From contig NZ_JAUXXP010000067.1 in the NCBI RefSeq assembly GCF_030684895.1, positions 1-48,650 on the forward strand: a stretch of DNA of 48,650 nucleotides, in the 5' to 3' direction. Below are positions 8,491-16,501 of the stretch, in pieces. Source of the stretch: Pseudomonas sp. Lineage in GTDB: Bacteria; Pseudomonadota; Gammaproteobacteria; Pseudomonadales; Pseudomonadaceae. The translations under genes and the position numbers were made by a program. Positions within the stretch are counted from its first letter, which is position 1, and the number at the start of each line of letters is the position of its first letter. Below the pieces are notes generated by a model. The model saw nothing but the letters and a program-made list of their open reading frames with translations. It did no database searches and was not told where the DNA came from.

Positions 8491-10710
8491 TTGCCCGACG
8501 TCATTCTGCGCCTTGCCCTGCCCTCGCCGCTGCGCCGTCTGTTCGACTACCGCGCCCCGGCCGGTGTGCCGCGCAGCTCCTTGCAGCCTGGCGCACGGCT
8601 GCGCGTGCCGTTTGGCCGACGCGAGATGATCGGCATTCTGATCGAGGTGACCGAACACAGCGAAGTTCCGGCAGACAAACTCAAGCCCGCCCTGCAACTG
8701 CTCGACGCCCAATCGCCGCTGCCGCCCGCGCTGTTCAAGCTGTGTCTGTGGACAGCGCAGTATTACCAGCACAGCCTCGGCGACACCCTGAGCTGGGCGC
8801 TGCCGGTGCTGCTGCGCCAGGGCGAGCCGGCGGAAGTGCGCCAACAGCGCTTCTGGTCGGTCACTGCAGGCGCACAGCTGGATGATCCACGCCTGAGCCG
8901 CGCGCCGCGCCAGCGTGACGCGCTGAAAACCCTGGCCCAGCATCCGCACGGCGTCGCCCATGCGCTGCTGAGCAAACTGCAGCTGAACAAGGACAGCCTT
9001 GACCTGCTGCTGGAAAAGGGTCTGGTCAAGGTCGAAGTGCGCCGCCATGCGCCGAGCGAGCGCCACGCCAACTGGCTGGCACAGCCGGAACTGCCGCTGA
9101 ATGCCGAACAGCGCGCGGCCAGCGAGGCGATCCGCTCGGGCTTCGGCAGCTTCAACGCCTTTCTCCTCGCGGGGGTCACCGGCAGCGGCAAGACCGAGGT
9201 GTACCTGCAGTTGATCCGCGAAACCCTGGAGGCTGGCAAGCAGGCCCTGGTGCTGATCCCGGAGATCAACCTGGGCCCGCAAACCCTGGCGCGTTTCGAG
9301 CAGCGCTTTAATGCGCGCATCGCCCTGCTGCATTCGGCGGTGAATGACCGCGAGCGCCTGGACGCCTGGCTGGCGGCACGCGATGGCGAGGCCGACATCA
9401 TCATCGGCACCCGCTCGGCATTGTTTACGCCGATGCAGCGCCCAGGGTTGATCATCATCGATGAAGAGCACGACGCCTCCTATAAACAGCAGGAAGGTTT
9501 GCGCTATCACGCGCGCGATCTGGCCGTGGTGCGCGCGCATCAGGAAAACATCCCGATTGTGCTGGGCTCGGCCACGCCCTCGCTGGAAAGCCTGCACAAC
9601 GCCCACAACGGCCGCTACGCCCTGCTGCACCTGCGCGAACGCGCCGGCGGTGCCAAGCAACCGCGCTTTCTGCGCCTGGATGTAAAAAGCCGGCCACTGG
9701 ATTCAGGTATCTCCGGCCCGATGCAGCAGGCTATCGCCCAGACCCTGCAAGCCGGCCAGCAGGTGTTGGTGTTCCTCAACCGCCGCGGCTTCGCCCCGAC
9801 CCTGCTCTGCCACGACTGCGGCTGGCTGTCGGAATGTCCGCGTTGCGACGCGCGGATGACCGTGCACCAGCGCTCGCGCGAATTGCGCTGCCACCACTGC
9901 GGCCACGTCGAGCGCCAGCCGAGCAACTGCCCGAAATGCAACAACGTCGACCTGCGCCCGGTTGGCGCCGGCACCGAGCGCGCCGAAGAACGCCTGGAAA
10001 TTCTCTTCCCCGGCGTACCGGTCTTGCGCGTCGACCGCGACAGCACCTCGCGCAAGGAGGCCATGACCAGCCTGTTCAACACCGTGCAGCGCGGCGAGCC
10101 ATGCATCCTGGTCGGCACGCAGATGCTCGCCAAGGGCCACCACTTCCCGCGCGTGACCCTGGTGGCGATTCTCGACGCCGATGGCGGGCTGTTTTCCGCG
10201 GATTTTCGCGCCAGCGAGCGCATGGCTCAGCTGATCGTTCAGGTCGCCGGCCGCGCCGGGCGCGCCGAAGAGCCGGGCAAGGTGATTATCCAGAGCCACC
10301 TGGCCGACCATCCTTTATTGGTGCAACTGACCGAGCAGGGCTACTTCGCCTTTGCCGAACAAGCCCTCAGCGAACGACGCAGCGCCGGCCTGCCGCCCTT
10401 CTGCCACCTCGCCCTGCTGCGCGCCGAAGCGCACAAACCCGGCCAGGCCGAAGGCTTTCTCGATGATGCCTGCAGCGAAGCCGAGCTGTTGCTGACTGAG
10501 CTGAAACTCAGCGGCATTGAGCTGCTCGGCCCGGTGCCCGCACCGATGGAGCGCCGCGCCGGCCGCTACCGCGCCCAATTACTGGTGCAAGCCAACGCCC
10601 GCGCACCGTTGCACCGCCTGCTCAATACCTGGATGCACGCTTTGGAGCAGATGCCCAGCGGCCGCGCCGTGCGTTGGTCGTTGGACGTAGACCCGATTGA
10701 CCTCTTCTAG
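8491..10710 (+). CDS. priA: Primosomal protein N' (replication restart helicase)
   Basis: PriA is a 3'-to-5' DNA helicase that recognises stalled forks and reloads the replisome. The 739-residue product has an N-terminal DNA-binding region, Walker A GVTGSGKT with Lys234, a DEEH box near residue 325, and the zinc cluster CHDCGW...CPRCDAR...CHHCGH...CPKC with eight cysteines. A C-terminal helicase lobe carries GTQMLAKGHHFP and VAGRAGR. I start at the TTG at 8491 because AGGAG (8478-8482) precedes it at 8-base spacing and the length then matches pseudomonad PriA. The longer frame from 8401 begins inside the repeat element. dbpA follows on the same strand. Confidence 0.96.
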   Translation: MPDVILRLALPSPLRRLFDYRAPAGVPRSSLQPGARLRVPFGRREMIGILIEVTEHSEVPADKLKPALQLLDAQSPLPPALFKLCLWTAQYYQHSLGDTLSWALPVLLRQGEPAEVRQQRFWSVTAGAQLDDPRLSRAPRQRDALKTLAQHPHGVAHALLSKLQLNKDSLDLLLEKGLVKVEVRRHAPSERHANWLAQPELPLNAEQRAASEAIRSGFGSFNAFLLAGVTGSGKTEVYLQLIRETLEAGKQALVLIPEINLGPQTLARFEQRFNARIALLHSAVNDRERLDAWLAARDGEADIIIGTRSALFTPMQRPGLIIIDEEHDASYKQQEGLRYHARDLAVVRAHQENIPIVLGSATPSLESLHNAHNGRYALLHLRERAGGAKQPRFLRLDVKSRPLDSGISGPMQQAIAQTLQAGQQVLVFLNRRGFAPTLLCHDCGWLSECPRCDARMTVHQRSRELRCHHCGHVERQPSNCPKCNNVDLRPVGAGTERAEERLEILFPGVPVLRVDRDSTSRKEAMTSLFNTVQRGEPCILVGTQMLAKGHHFPRVTLVAILDADGGLFSADFRASERMAQLIVQVAGRAGRAEEPGKVIIQSHLADHPLLVQLTEQGYFAFAEQALSERRSAGLPPFCHLALLRAEAHKPGQAEGFLDDACSEAELLLTELKLSGIELLGPVPAPMERRAGRYRAQLLVQANARAPLHRLLNTWMHALEQMPSGRAVRWSLDVDPIDLF

Positions 10711-10799
10711 CGCCGGCCCACGACCGGCTGCCTGTTAACGTCGGGGCGTAGGGCGCAGCCTGTTACACTGCACGCCATTTCGTTTAGCAGGCCTGTACC

Positions 10800-12179
10800 G
10801 TGACCAACACCGCTTTCTCTTCTCTGCCGCTTTCCGCCGCCATGCTGGCGAACCTCGAGTCGCTCGGTTACACCGAAATGACCCCGATTCAGGCGCAGAG
10901 CCTGCCGGTAATGCTCAAGGGCATGGACCTGATTGCCCAGGCCAAGACCGGCAGCGGCAAAACTGCCGCCTTCGGCATCGGCCTGCTCAACCCGCTCAAC
11001 CCGCGCTACTTTGGCTGCCAGGCACTGGTGATCTGCCCGACCCGCGAGCTGGCCGATCAGGTGGCCAAAGAGCTGCGTCGCCTGGCGCGCTCGGCGGACA
11101 ACATCAAGATCCTCACCCTCTGCGGTGGCGTGCCGTTCGGCCCGCAAATCGGCTCTTTGGAGCATGGCGCGCAGATCATCGTCGGCACCCCGGGGCGCAT
11201 CCAGCAGCATCTGAGCAAGGGCACCCTCAAGCTCGACGGCCTGAATACCCTGGTGCTCGACGAAGCGGACCGCATGCTCGACATGGGCTTCTACGACAGC
11301 ATCGCCGAAATCATCAGCCAGACCCCAACGCGCCGGCAGACCCTGCTGTTTTCCGCCACCTACCCAGCTGGGATCAAGCAGCTGTCCGCGACCTTTATGC
11401 GCGACCCGCAGCAGGTCAAGGCCGACGCCCTGCACGACGACACGCAGATCGAGCAGCGCTTCTACGAGATCGCTCCGGAAGAGCGCATGGACGCAGTGGT
11501 CAAGCTGCTCAACTGCTACCGCCCGCAGTCCTGCGTGGCCTTCTGCTTTACCAAGCAGCAGTGCCAGGAAGTGGTCGACCACCTGACCGCCAAAGGCATC
11601 TCGGCCGCCGCGCTGAACGGTGACCTGGAGCAACGCGACCGTGATCAAGTACTGGCCATGTTTGCTAACCGCAGCCTGTCGGTACTGGTGGCCACCGATG
11701 TGGCGGCCCGCGGCCTGGATATCGATGCGCTGGACATGGTGATCAACGTCGAGTTGGCGCGCGACTCAGAAATTCACATTCACCGTGTCGGCCGTACCGG
11801 TCGTGCCGGCGAAAAGGGCCTGGCGATGAGCCTGGTTGCCCCAGCCGAAGGCCATCGCGCCCAGGCCATCGAAACCCTGCAAAGAGCGCCGCTCAACTGG
11901 CACCCGCTGAGCAGCCTGAAACACCAGGGTGGCGCACCGCTGCAGCCGCCAATGATTACCCTGTGCATTGGCGCGGGGCGCAAAGACAAACTGCGCCCCG
12001 GCGATATTCTCGGCGCCCTGACTGGCGAGGCTGGCATCCCTGGCGCGCAGGTCGGCAAGATCGCCATCTTCGACTTTCAGGCTTACGTGGCCGTTGAGCG
12101 CGTCGTAGCCATGCAGGCGCTCAAGTGTCTCAGTGAAGGCAAGATCAAGGGCCGCTCGCTGCGCATTCGTACCCTATAG
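10800..12179 (+). CDS. dbpA: ATP-dependent RNA helicase DbpA
   Basis: DbpA is a DEAD-box helicase that assists 50S subunit assembly by acting near hairpin 92 of 23S rRNA. The 459 residues contain a Q motif (MTPIQAQSLP), Walker A AKTGSGKT, PTRELA, TPGR, DEAD ([13 protein letters not shown]), SAT, ARGLDID and HRVGRTGRAG. The C-terminal about 75 residues (MITLCIGAGRKDKLRPGDIL onward) form the DbpA RNA-binding domain that gives rRNA specificity and separates it from RhlE-type helicases. The start is GTG at 10800. The gene sits 89 bases after priA and 78 before the response-regulator gene. A second DEAD-box gene lies at 42741. Confidence 0.95.
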   Translation: MTNTAFSSLPLSAAMLANLESLGYTEMTPIQAQSLPVMLKGMDLIAQAKTGSGKTAAFGIGLLNPLNPRYFGCQALVICPTRELADQVAKELRRLARSADNIKILTLCGGVPFGPQIGSLEHGAQIIVGTPGRIQQHLSKGTLKLDGLNTLVLDEADRMLDMGFYDSIAEIISQTPTRRQTLLFSATYPAGIKQLSATFMRDPQQVKADALHDDTQIEQRFYEIAPEERMDAVVKLLNCYRPQSCVAFCFTKQQCQEVVDHLTAKGISAAALNGDLEQRDRDQVLAMFANRSLSVLVATDVAARGLDIDALDMVINVELARDSEIHIHRVGRTGRAGEKGLAMSLVAPAEGHRAQAIETLQRAPLNWHPLSSLKHQGGAPLQPPMITLCIGAGRKDKLRPGDILGALTGEAGIPGAQVGKIAIFDFQAYVAVERVVAMQALKCLSEGKIKGRSLRIRTL

Positions 12180-12257
12180 TTGCCGATGCAGTTAACCCGC
12201 AGCACGAGCTAAACAGACGGCCGCACTGACGCGGCCAGCGACAGAGGAGTAGCCCCC

Positions 12258-13493
12258 TTGCGCAATATTCTGGTGATCGAAGACAGCCCCCTGGTGCTGA
12301 AAATTCTCGAGCATCTGTTTCGCAAGGAGACCGGCTTCCAGCCGATCTTCTGCGCCTCCATGGGCGAAGCCCAGGTGATGCTGGAAACCTCCGCCGAGCT
12401 GTTCTTCGCCGCCATCGTCGACCTCAACCTGCCGGATGCCCCGGACGGCGAGATCGTCGATGTGGTGATGGGCTATCACCTGCCCTGCATCGTGCTCAGC
12501 GGCACCTACAACGAACAGCGCCGCGACCAGATGCTGCTCAAGGGCGTGGTCGATTACGTGCTCAAGGAAAGCCAGCACTCCTACGAGTACGCCTTCCGCC
12601 TGCTGCACCGCCTGGAAAGCAACAGCGAGGTGAAGATCCTGATTGCCGAGGACTCCGACGCCACCCGCCATTACATCCGCCACGTGCTGACCCCGCATCG
12701 CTACCAGATTATGGAAGCCTGCGACGGTGACGAAGCCCTGCGCATCCTCAAGGACCAGCCGGATATCGACCTGCTGGTGGTCGATCACAGCATGCCGGGG
12801 CTCAGCGGTTTCGACCTGGTCAAACTGCTGCGGCAAAAGATGAAACGCCACGAGCTGATCATTCTCGGCCTGTCCGCCGACACCAAGGGCTCGCTCAGCG
12901 CCAAATTTATCAAGCACGGCGCCGACGACTTTCTGCGCAAACCCTTCTGCCCGGAAGAGCTCAACTGCCGGGTGATGTCGACCCTGGAGCGCCGCGACCT
13001 GCTGCGCGCGCTCAAGCAGGCCGCGCAGTTCGATGCCCTCACCGGGCTGAACAACCGCCGCGCCTTTTATGAGCACGGCCAGCAACTGTTCCAGCAGGCA
13101 CGCTCGGGCGGCCGCGATCTGAGCGTGGCGATGCTCGACCTGGATTTTTTCAAACGAATCAACGACGAACACGGCCACGCCAGCGGCGATGCAGCACTGA
13201 TCGCCTTCTCCCGCGCATTTTCTGCCGCCTTCCCCGATGCCCTGCTCGGCCGTCTGGGTGGCGAAGAGTTCGCCATGGTCAGCCAGCAGGATGCCGCGAC
13301 CCTCAGCGACACCCTCGACCAACTGCGTACACACTGCGCCAGCCTGAAATACGCCATCGGCGCACCGCCGCTGTCGTTCAGCGCCGGCATCTACCACGGT
13401 GCCCCCGATGACCTGGAAAGCCTGCTGCACCAGGCCGACCTGCGCCTGTATCAGGCCAAGAACCAGGGCCGCGGGCGTAACGCCTGGCAGTGA
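12258..13493 (+). CDS. Response regulator with two receiver domains and a GGDEF domain
   Basis: This is a predicted diguanylate cyclase making the second messenger c-di-GMP. Receiver 1 (about residues 1-120) starts MRNILVIEDS and carries Asp55 in VDLNLPD. Receiver 2 (about 125-245) starts VKILIAEDSD with Asp176 in VVDHSMPG. The GGDEF domain (about 250-411) has DALTGLNNRR, DLDFFKRIND and the active-site motif GGEEF at 334-338, so it should be catalytically active. No RxxD inhibitory site is visible just before GGEEF. The start is TTG at 12258, with AGAGGAG 8 bases upstream. No histidine kinase is adjacent. It ends exactly where the convergent solute-binding gene ends. Confidence 0.92.
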   Translation: MRNILVIEDSPLVLKILEHLFRKETGFQPIFCASMGEAQVMLETSAELFFAAIVDLNLPDAPDGEIVDVVMGYHLPCIVLSGTYNEQRRDQMLLKGVVDYVLKESQHSYEYAFRLLHRLESNSEVKILIAEDSDATRHYIRHVLTPHRYQIMEACDGDEALRILKDQPDIDLLVVDHSMPGLSGFDLVKLLRQKMKRHELIILGLSADTKGSLSAKFIKHGADDFLRKPFCPEELNCRVMSTLERRDLLRALKQAAQFDALTGLNNRRAFYEHGQQLFQQARSGGRDLSVAMLDLDFFKRINDEHGHASGDAALIAFSRAFSAAFPDALLGRLGGEEFAMVSQQDAATLSDTLDQLRTHCASLKYAIGAPPLSFSAGIYHGAPDDLESLLHQADLRLYQAKNQGRGRNAWQ

Positions 13494-14231
13494 CTACAAG
13501 CCGTGGCGCTGAAATATCTGCGCATAGGTGCCATCGGCGCGCATGTCCTCAATCGCCTTGTTGAAGGCATCGGCAATCTGCTGATGCTGTGGGTGTTTAC
13601 GGCTGACCAGAATGTGCAGGCCGTTCTCACTTAACGGCTGCGGCAGAAACTCCAGTTGATCGCGAATCCCGGCCAGGCTGCGGCTCAGGTGATAGCGCGC
13701 CACCAGCTCGTCCTCCAGGGTCAGTTGCACCCGCCGCGCCTGCAGCATGCGTGCGCCCACTTCAAAACCGACCACGCCGACCTTGGTCAGCCGGCTGTCC
13801 TGATCAAACTCGCTGGAATAGGCATAACCGCGCACCACGGCAATGCTGTAGGGGTACAGGTCGGGCAACTGGGTGAATTTGATCTGGCTGCCCTTGCGCT
13901 GCAGAAACCGCACGCGGTTGATCAGGTAGGGCTGTGAGTAATGGCCAAAAACCGCGCGCTCGTCGGTGTACCAGGCGTTGATCAGCACATCATAGATTTC
14001 CTGCTGCAACCCCCGCACCGCACGCTCCCACGGCACCTGCACATAGCTGGTGGTGTAACCGGCGCGAGTCAGCGCGGTGGTCACCAGGTCGGAGGACACC
14101 CCGTTGTTCAGCAGCGTCTGGTCATTGAATGGCGGCCAAGGGTCCGCCACCAGACGCAAGGTCTCTGCAGCGTTGCCATACAGGGGTGCCAACAGCGCCC
14201 ACGACAACAGGCAGGCACGCAGTCCATTCAT
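13494..14231 (-). CDS. Periplasmic solute-binding protein (SBP_bac_3 type), orphan
   Basis: This is a 245-residue exported protein of the amino-acid-type substrate-binding family. A signal peptide (about residues 1-22, ending GNAA) precedes TLRLVADPWPPFND, the usual first strand and ligand loop. ALTRAGYTTSYVQVPWERAV follows, and FNKAIEDMRADGTYAQIF marks the C-terminal helix. No ABC permease or ATPase gene lies nearby, so uptake is not implied; many such orphans in Pseudomonas are of unknown role. The ATG at 14231 has GGAG upstream at 8 bases; the TTG at 14234 is the alternative. It abuts the diguanylate cyclase gene tail to tail with no spacer. Confidence 0.82.
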   Translation of the reverse strand: MNGLRACLLSWALLAPLYGNAAETLRLVADPWPPFNDQTLLNNGVSSDLVTTALTRAGYTTSYVQVPWERAVRGLQQEIYDVLINAWYTDERAVFGHYSQPYLINRVRFLQRKGSQIKFTQLPDLYPYSIAVVRGYAYSSEFDQDSRLTKVGVVGFEVGARMLQARRVQLTLEDELVARYHLSRSLAGIRDQLEFLPQPLSENGLHILVSRKHPQHQQIADAFNKAIEDMRADGTYAQIFQRHGL

Positions 14232-14364
14232 CAACGGGGCTCCAGAGAAAACCGAAAGCTAAGCCTAGTCGATCACCGGCGCAGTCACACCCTGATGACC
14301 ATAGGCTAAGATGCGCGCTGTTTTGCGCCCGCCATGGCGCACGTCGCAGGTTGAGGAAATAGCT

Positions 14365-15549
14365 GTGCTTACACCCCAGGTCGTGATTATCGGAGCCGGT
14401 GCCGCCGGGCTTATGTGCGCGCTGACCGCTGCCGCGCGCGGGCGTCAGGTGCTGTTGCTGGATCACGCCAACAAGGCCGGCAAGAAGATCCTGATGTCCG
14501 GCGGTGGGCGCTGCAATTTCACCAATATGTACTGTGAGCCGAGCAACTTTCTCTCGGAAAACCCGCACTTCTGCAAGTCGGCCCTGGCGCGCTACACCCA
14601 GTGGGACTTTATCGGTCTGGTGGCCAAACACGGCGTGCCGTACCACGAGAAAAAGCTCGGCCAGCTGTTCTGCGACAACAAGGCCAGCGACATCCTCGGC
14701 CTGCTGCTCAGCGAGTGTGATGAAGCCGGCGTGACGCTGCGTCTGGACACCTCGGTCAGCGAGATCAGCAAGCTGGATAACGGCTACCAGCTGCAGACCA
14801 GTGCTGGCGCGGTGCGCTGCGAATCGCTGGTGATCGCCACTGGCGGCCTGTCGATTCCGACCCTCGGCGCCACGGGCTTTGGCTATCAGGTGGCCAAGCA
14901 GTTCGGCCATGAGCTGCTGCCGACACGCGCCGGCCTGGTGCCGTTCACCCTCACCGACCCGGCGCTCAAGGTGCTGTGCACCGAGCTGTCCGGCACCTCG
15001 GTGGAGGACTGCGTGGTGAGCTGCAATGGGCAGAGCTTCAAGGAAAATATCCTGTTTACCCACCGTGGCCTCAGCGGCCCGGCGATTCTGCAGATTTCCT
15101 CATTCTGGCAACCCGGCGAGGCCATCAGCATCAACCTGCTGCCGCATATCGACCTGCCCGAGTGGCTAGAGCAGCAACAACGCGAGCGGCCGAACAGCGA
15201 GCTGAAAACTCTGCTGGCTGAGCTGTTTACCAAGAAGATGGCCGGCCTGCTGGCGGACAACTGGTTCGCCTCCAAGCCAATGAAGCAGTACACCCACGCC
15301 GAACTCAAGGCGATTGCCGAACAGCTCGGTGACTGGCAACTGGTGCCAGCCGGCACCGAGGGTTACCGCACCGCCGAGGTCACTCTGGGCGGCGTGGACA
15401 CTCGCGAGGTGTCATCGAAAACCATGGAGTCGCTGAAATCGCCAGGGCTGTATTTTGTCGGCGAAGTGCTGGATGTGACGGGGCACCTGGGCGGCTTCAA
15501 CTTCCAGTGGGCCTGGGCGTCGGGCTATGCGGCGGCCCAATACGTCTGA
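14365..15549 (+). CDS. HI0933/YhiN-type NAD(P)/FAD-dependent oxidoreductase
   Basis: This is a flavoprotein of the conserved BaiN/HI0933 family, whose cellular substrate is not settled. The GTG at 14365 with GAGG 8 bases upstream gives MLTPQVVIIGAGAAG, an FAD-binding Rossmann loop at residues 8-16. Then follow KKILMSGGGRCNFTN (family signature, about 45-58), LVIATGGLSIPTLGATGFGY near 155-175, and the C-terminal GLYFVGEVLDVTGHLGGFNFQWAWASGYAA, which closes the FAD site. The 394-residue length is typical. The longer frame from 14311 lacks a ribosome binding site. Solute-binding genes flank it on both sides on the opposite strand. Confidence 0.9.
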   Translation: MLTPQVVIIGAGAAGLMCALTAAARGRQVLLLDHANKAGKKILMSGGGRCNFTNMYCEPSNFLSENPHFCKSALARYTQWDFIGLVAKHGVPYHEKKLGQLFCDNKASDILGLLLSECDEAGVTLRLDTSVSEISKLDNGYQLQTSAGAVRCESLVIATGGLSIPTLGATGFGYQVAKQFGHELLPTRAGLVPFTLTDPALKVLCTELSGTSVEDCVVSCNGQSFKENILFTHRGLSGPAILQISSFWQPGEAISINLLPHIDLPEWLEQQQRERPNSELKTLLAELFTKKMAGLLADNWFASKPMKQYTHAELKAIAEQLGDWQLVPAGTEGYRTAEVTLGGVDTREVSSKTMESLKSPGLYFVGEVLDVTGHLGGFNFQWAWASGYAAAQYV

Positions 15550-15553
15550 AGCA

Positions 15554-16330
15554 TCAAGGCGCGGGAGCGGGTTCAAGCGGCGGCAACGGCTCACCCGGCA
15601 GCCACTTCTGATGGATCGCGGCAAAGCTGCCGTCGCGTTTCATGCTGTCGAGTTCGCGCTGCCAGCGGGCGATCAAGGCGTCATCGGTCTGCTGGGAAAA
15701 GGCGATATAGCTGTCGCTATGCATAAAGTTGAACAACAGCTGCACTTCATCGGCCTGGATATCACCCTGCGCCAGCAGCGCATTGAGGCTGAGGTTATCC
15801 AGCACCATCAGCTTGACCCGCCCGCGCTTGAGCATGCTCACCACCTGCGCCGGCCCGGTGACCGGGGTGAGGTTGCTGAAGCCCTCGGCCAGCAGGCGCT
15901 GGTGGCTGTACCAATCGCGCGGCACGGCAATTTCGCCGTACTCGCGGGCTTCCTCTAAACGACTGATAGACAGAAAGGAGCGGCGCAGCGCGTAGAAGCT
16001 GGTGACGTTGCGAGTAATCGGCCCGACCCATTTGAACAGCTGTTCACGCTCACGGGTGCGCATGGTCACGAACAGCCCAGTATTGGCACGGGTCAGCGCT
16101 TCTTGATAACCGCGCGCCCAGGGCACCATAGTAATCGGCGCGCTCTGCCCGGTGCGCTGCATGATGGCCTGCACCACCTCGGTGGCCAGCCCTGTCGGTT
16201 TGCCCTCTTCGCTGAAGTTGATCGGTGGGTATTCTTCGGTGTACAGGCGCAGCGGCTGGGCCTGTAGGCTCACACACCAGAAGCTGGCAAGCAGCAACGC
16301 GAGCAATCCACGCACACAGGTGTACAACAC
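15554..16330 (-). CDS. Periplasmic solute-binding protein (SBP_bac_3 type), orphan
   Basis: This is the second of three orphan binding proteins in the window: 258 residues with a signal peptide (about 1-24, LQAQ). LRLYTEEYPPINFSEEGKPTGLATEVVQ (25-52) is the classical ligand-pocket opening, and VPWARGYQEAL is near 70. The C-terminal helix is WQRELDSMKRDGSFAAIHQKW, followed by a proline-rich tail. The GTG start at 16330 has GAGG at 8-base spacing. It converges with the HI0933-type gene at 4 bases and diverges from yccS. It is not a close duplicate of the protein at 13494, although both share the PWxR segment. No transporter partner is adjacent. Confidence 0.82.
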   Translation of the reverse strand: MLYTCVRGLLALLLASFWCVSLQAQPLRLYTEEYPPINFSEEGKPTGLATEVVQAIMQRTGQSAPITMVPWARGYQEALTRANTGLFVTMRTREREQLFKWVGPITRNVTSFYALRRSFLSISRLEEAREYGEIAVPRDWYSHQRLLAEGFSNLTPVTGPAQVVSMLKRGRVKLMVLDNLSLNALLAQGDIQADEVQLLFNFMHSDSYIAFSQQTDDALIARWQRELDSMKRDGSFAAIHQKWLPGEPLPPLEPAPAP

Positions 16331-16501
16331 GGCAGATGCCTCGCGAATGAGCGGATAGTTTCAGCGTAGCCCGGCCACGGTGATTCACCTCACACAACCG
16401 ATCAGCGCGACATTTTAATCGGCCCGAGCAGCGCTTGCTGCTGCCAAGTCGACACAGACTCCGTTAGGCTGCTACCTGTTACGGTTGATCAAGGTCGGGC
16501 C

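Noticed and set aside
10707..11648. 313-residue minus-strand frame opposite dbpA
   Set aside because: It covers the start and core of dbpA in antisense and has no family features.
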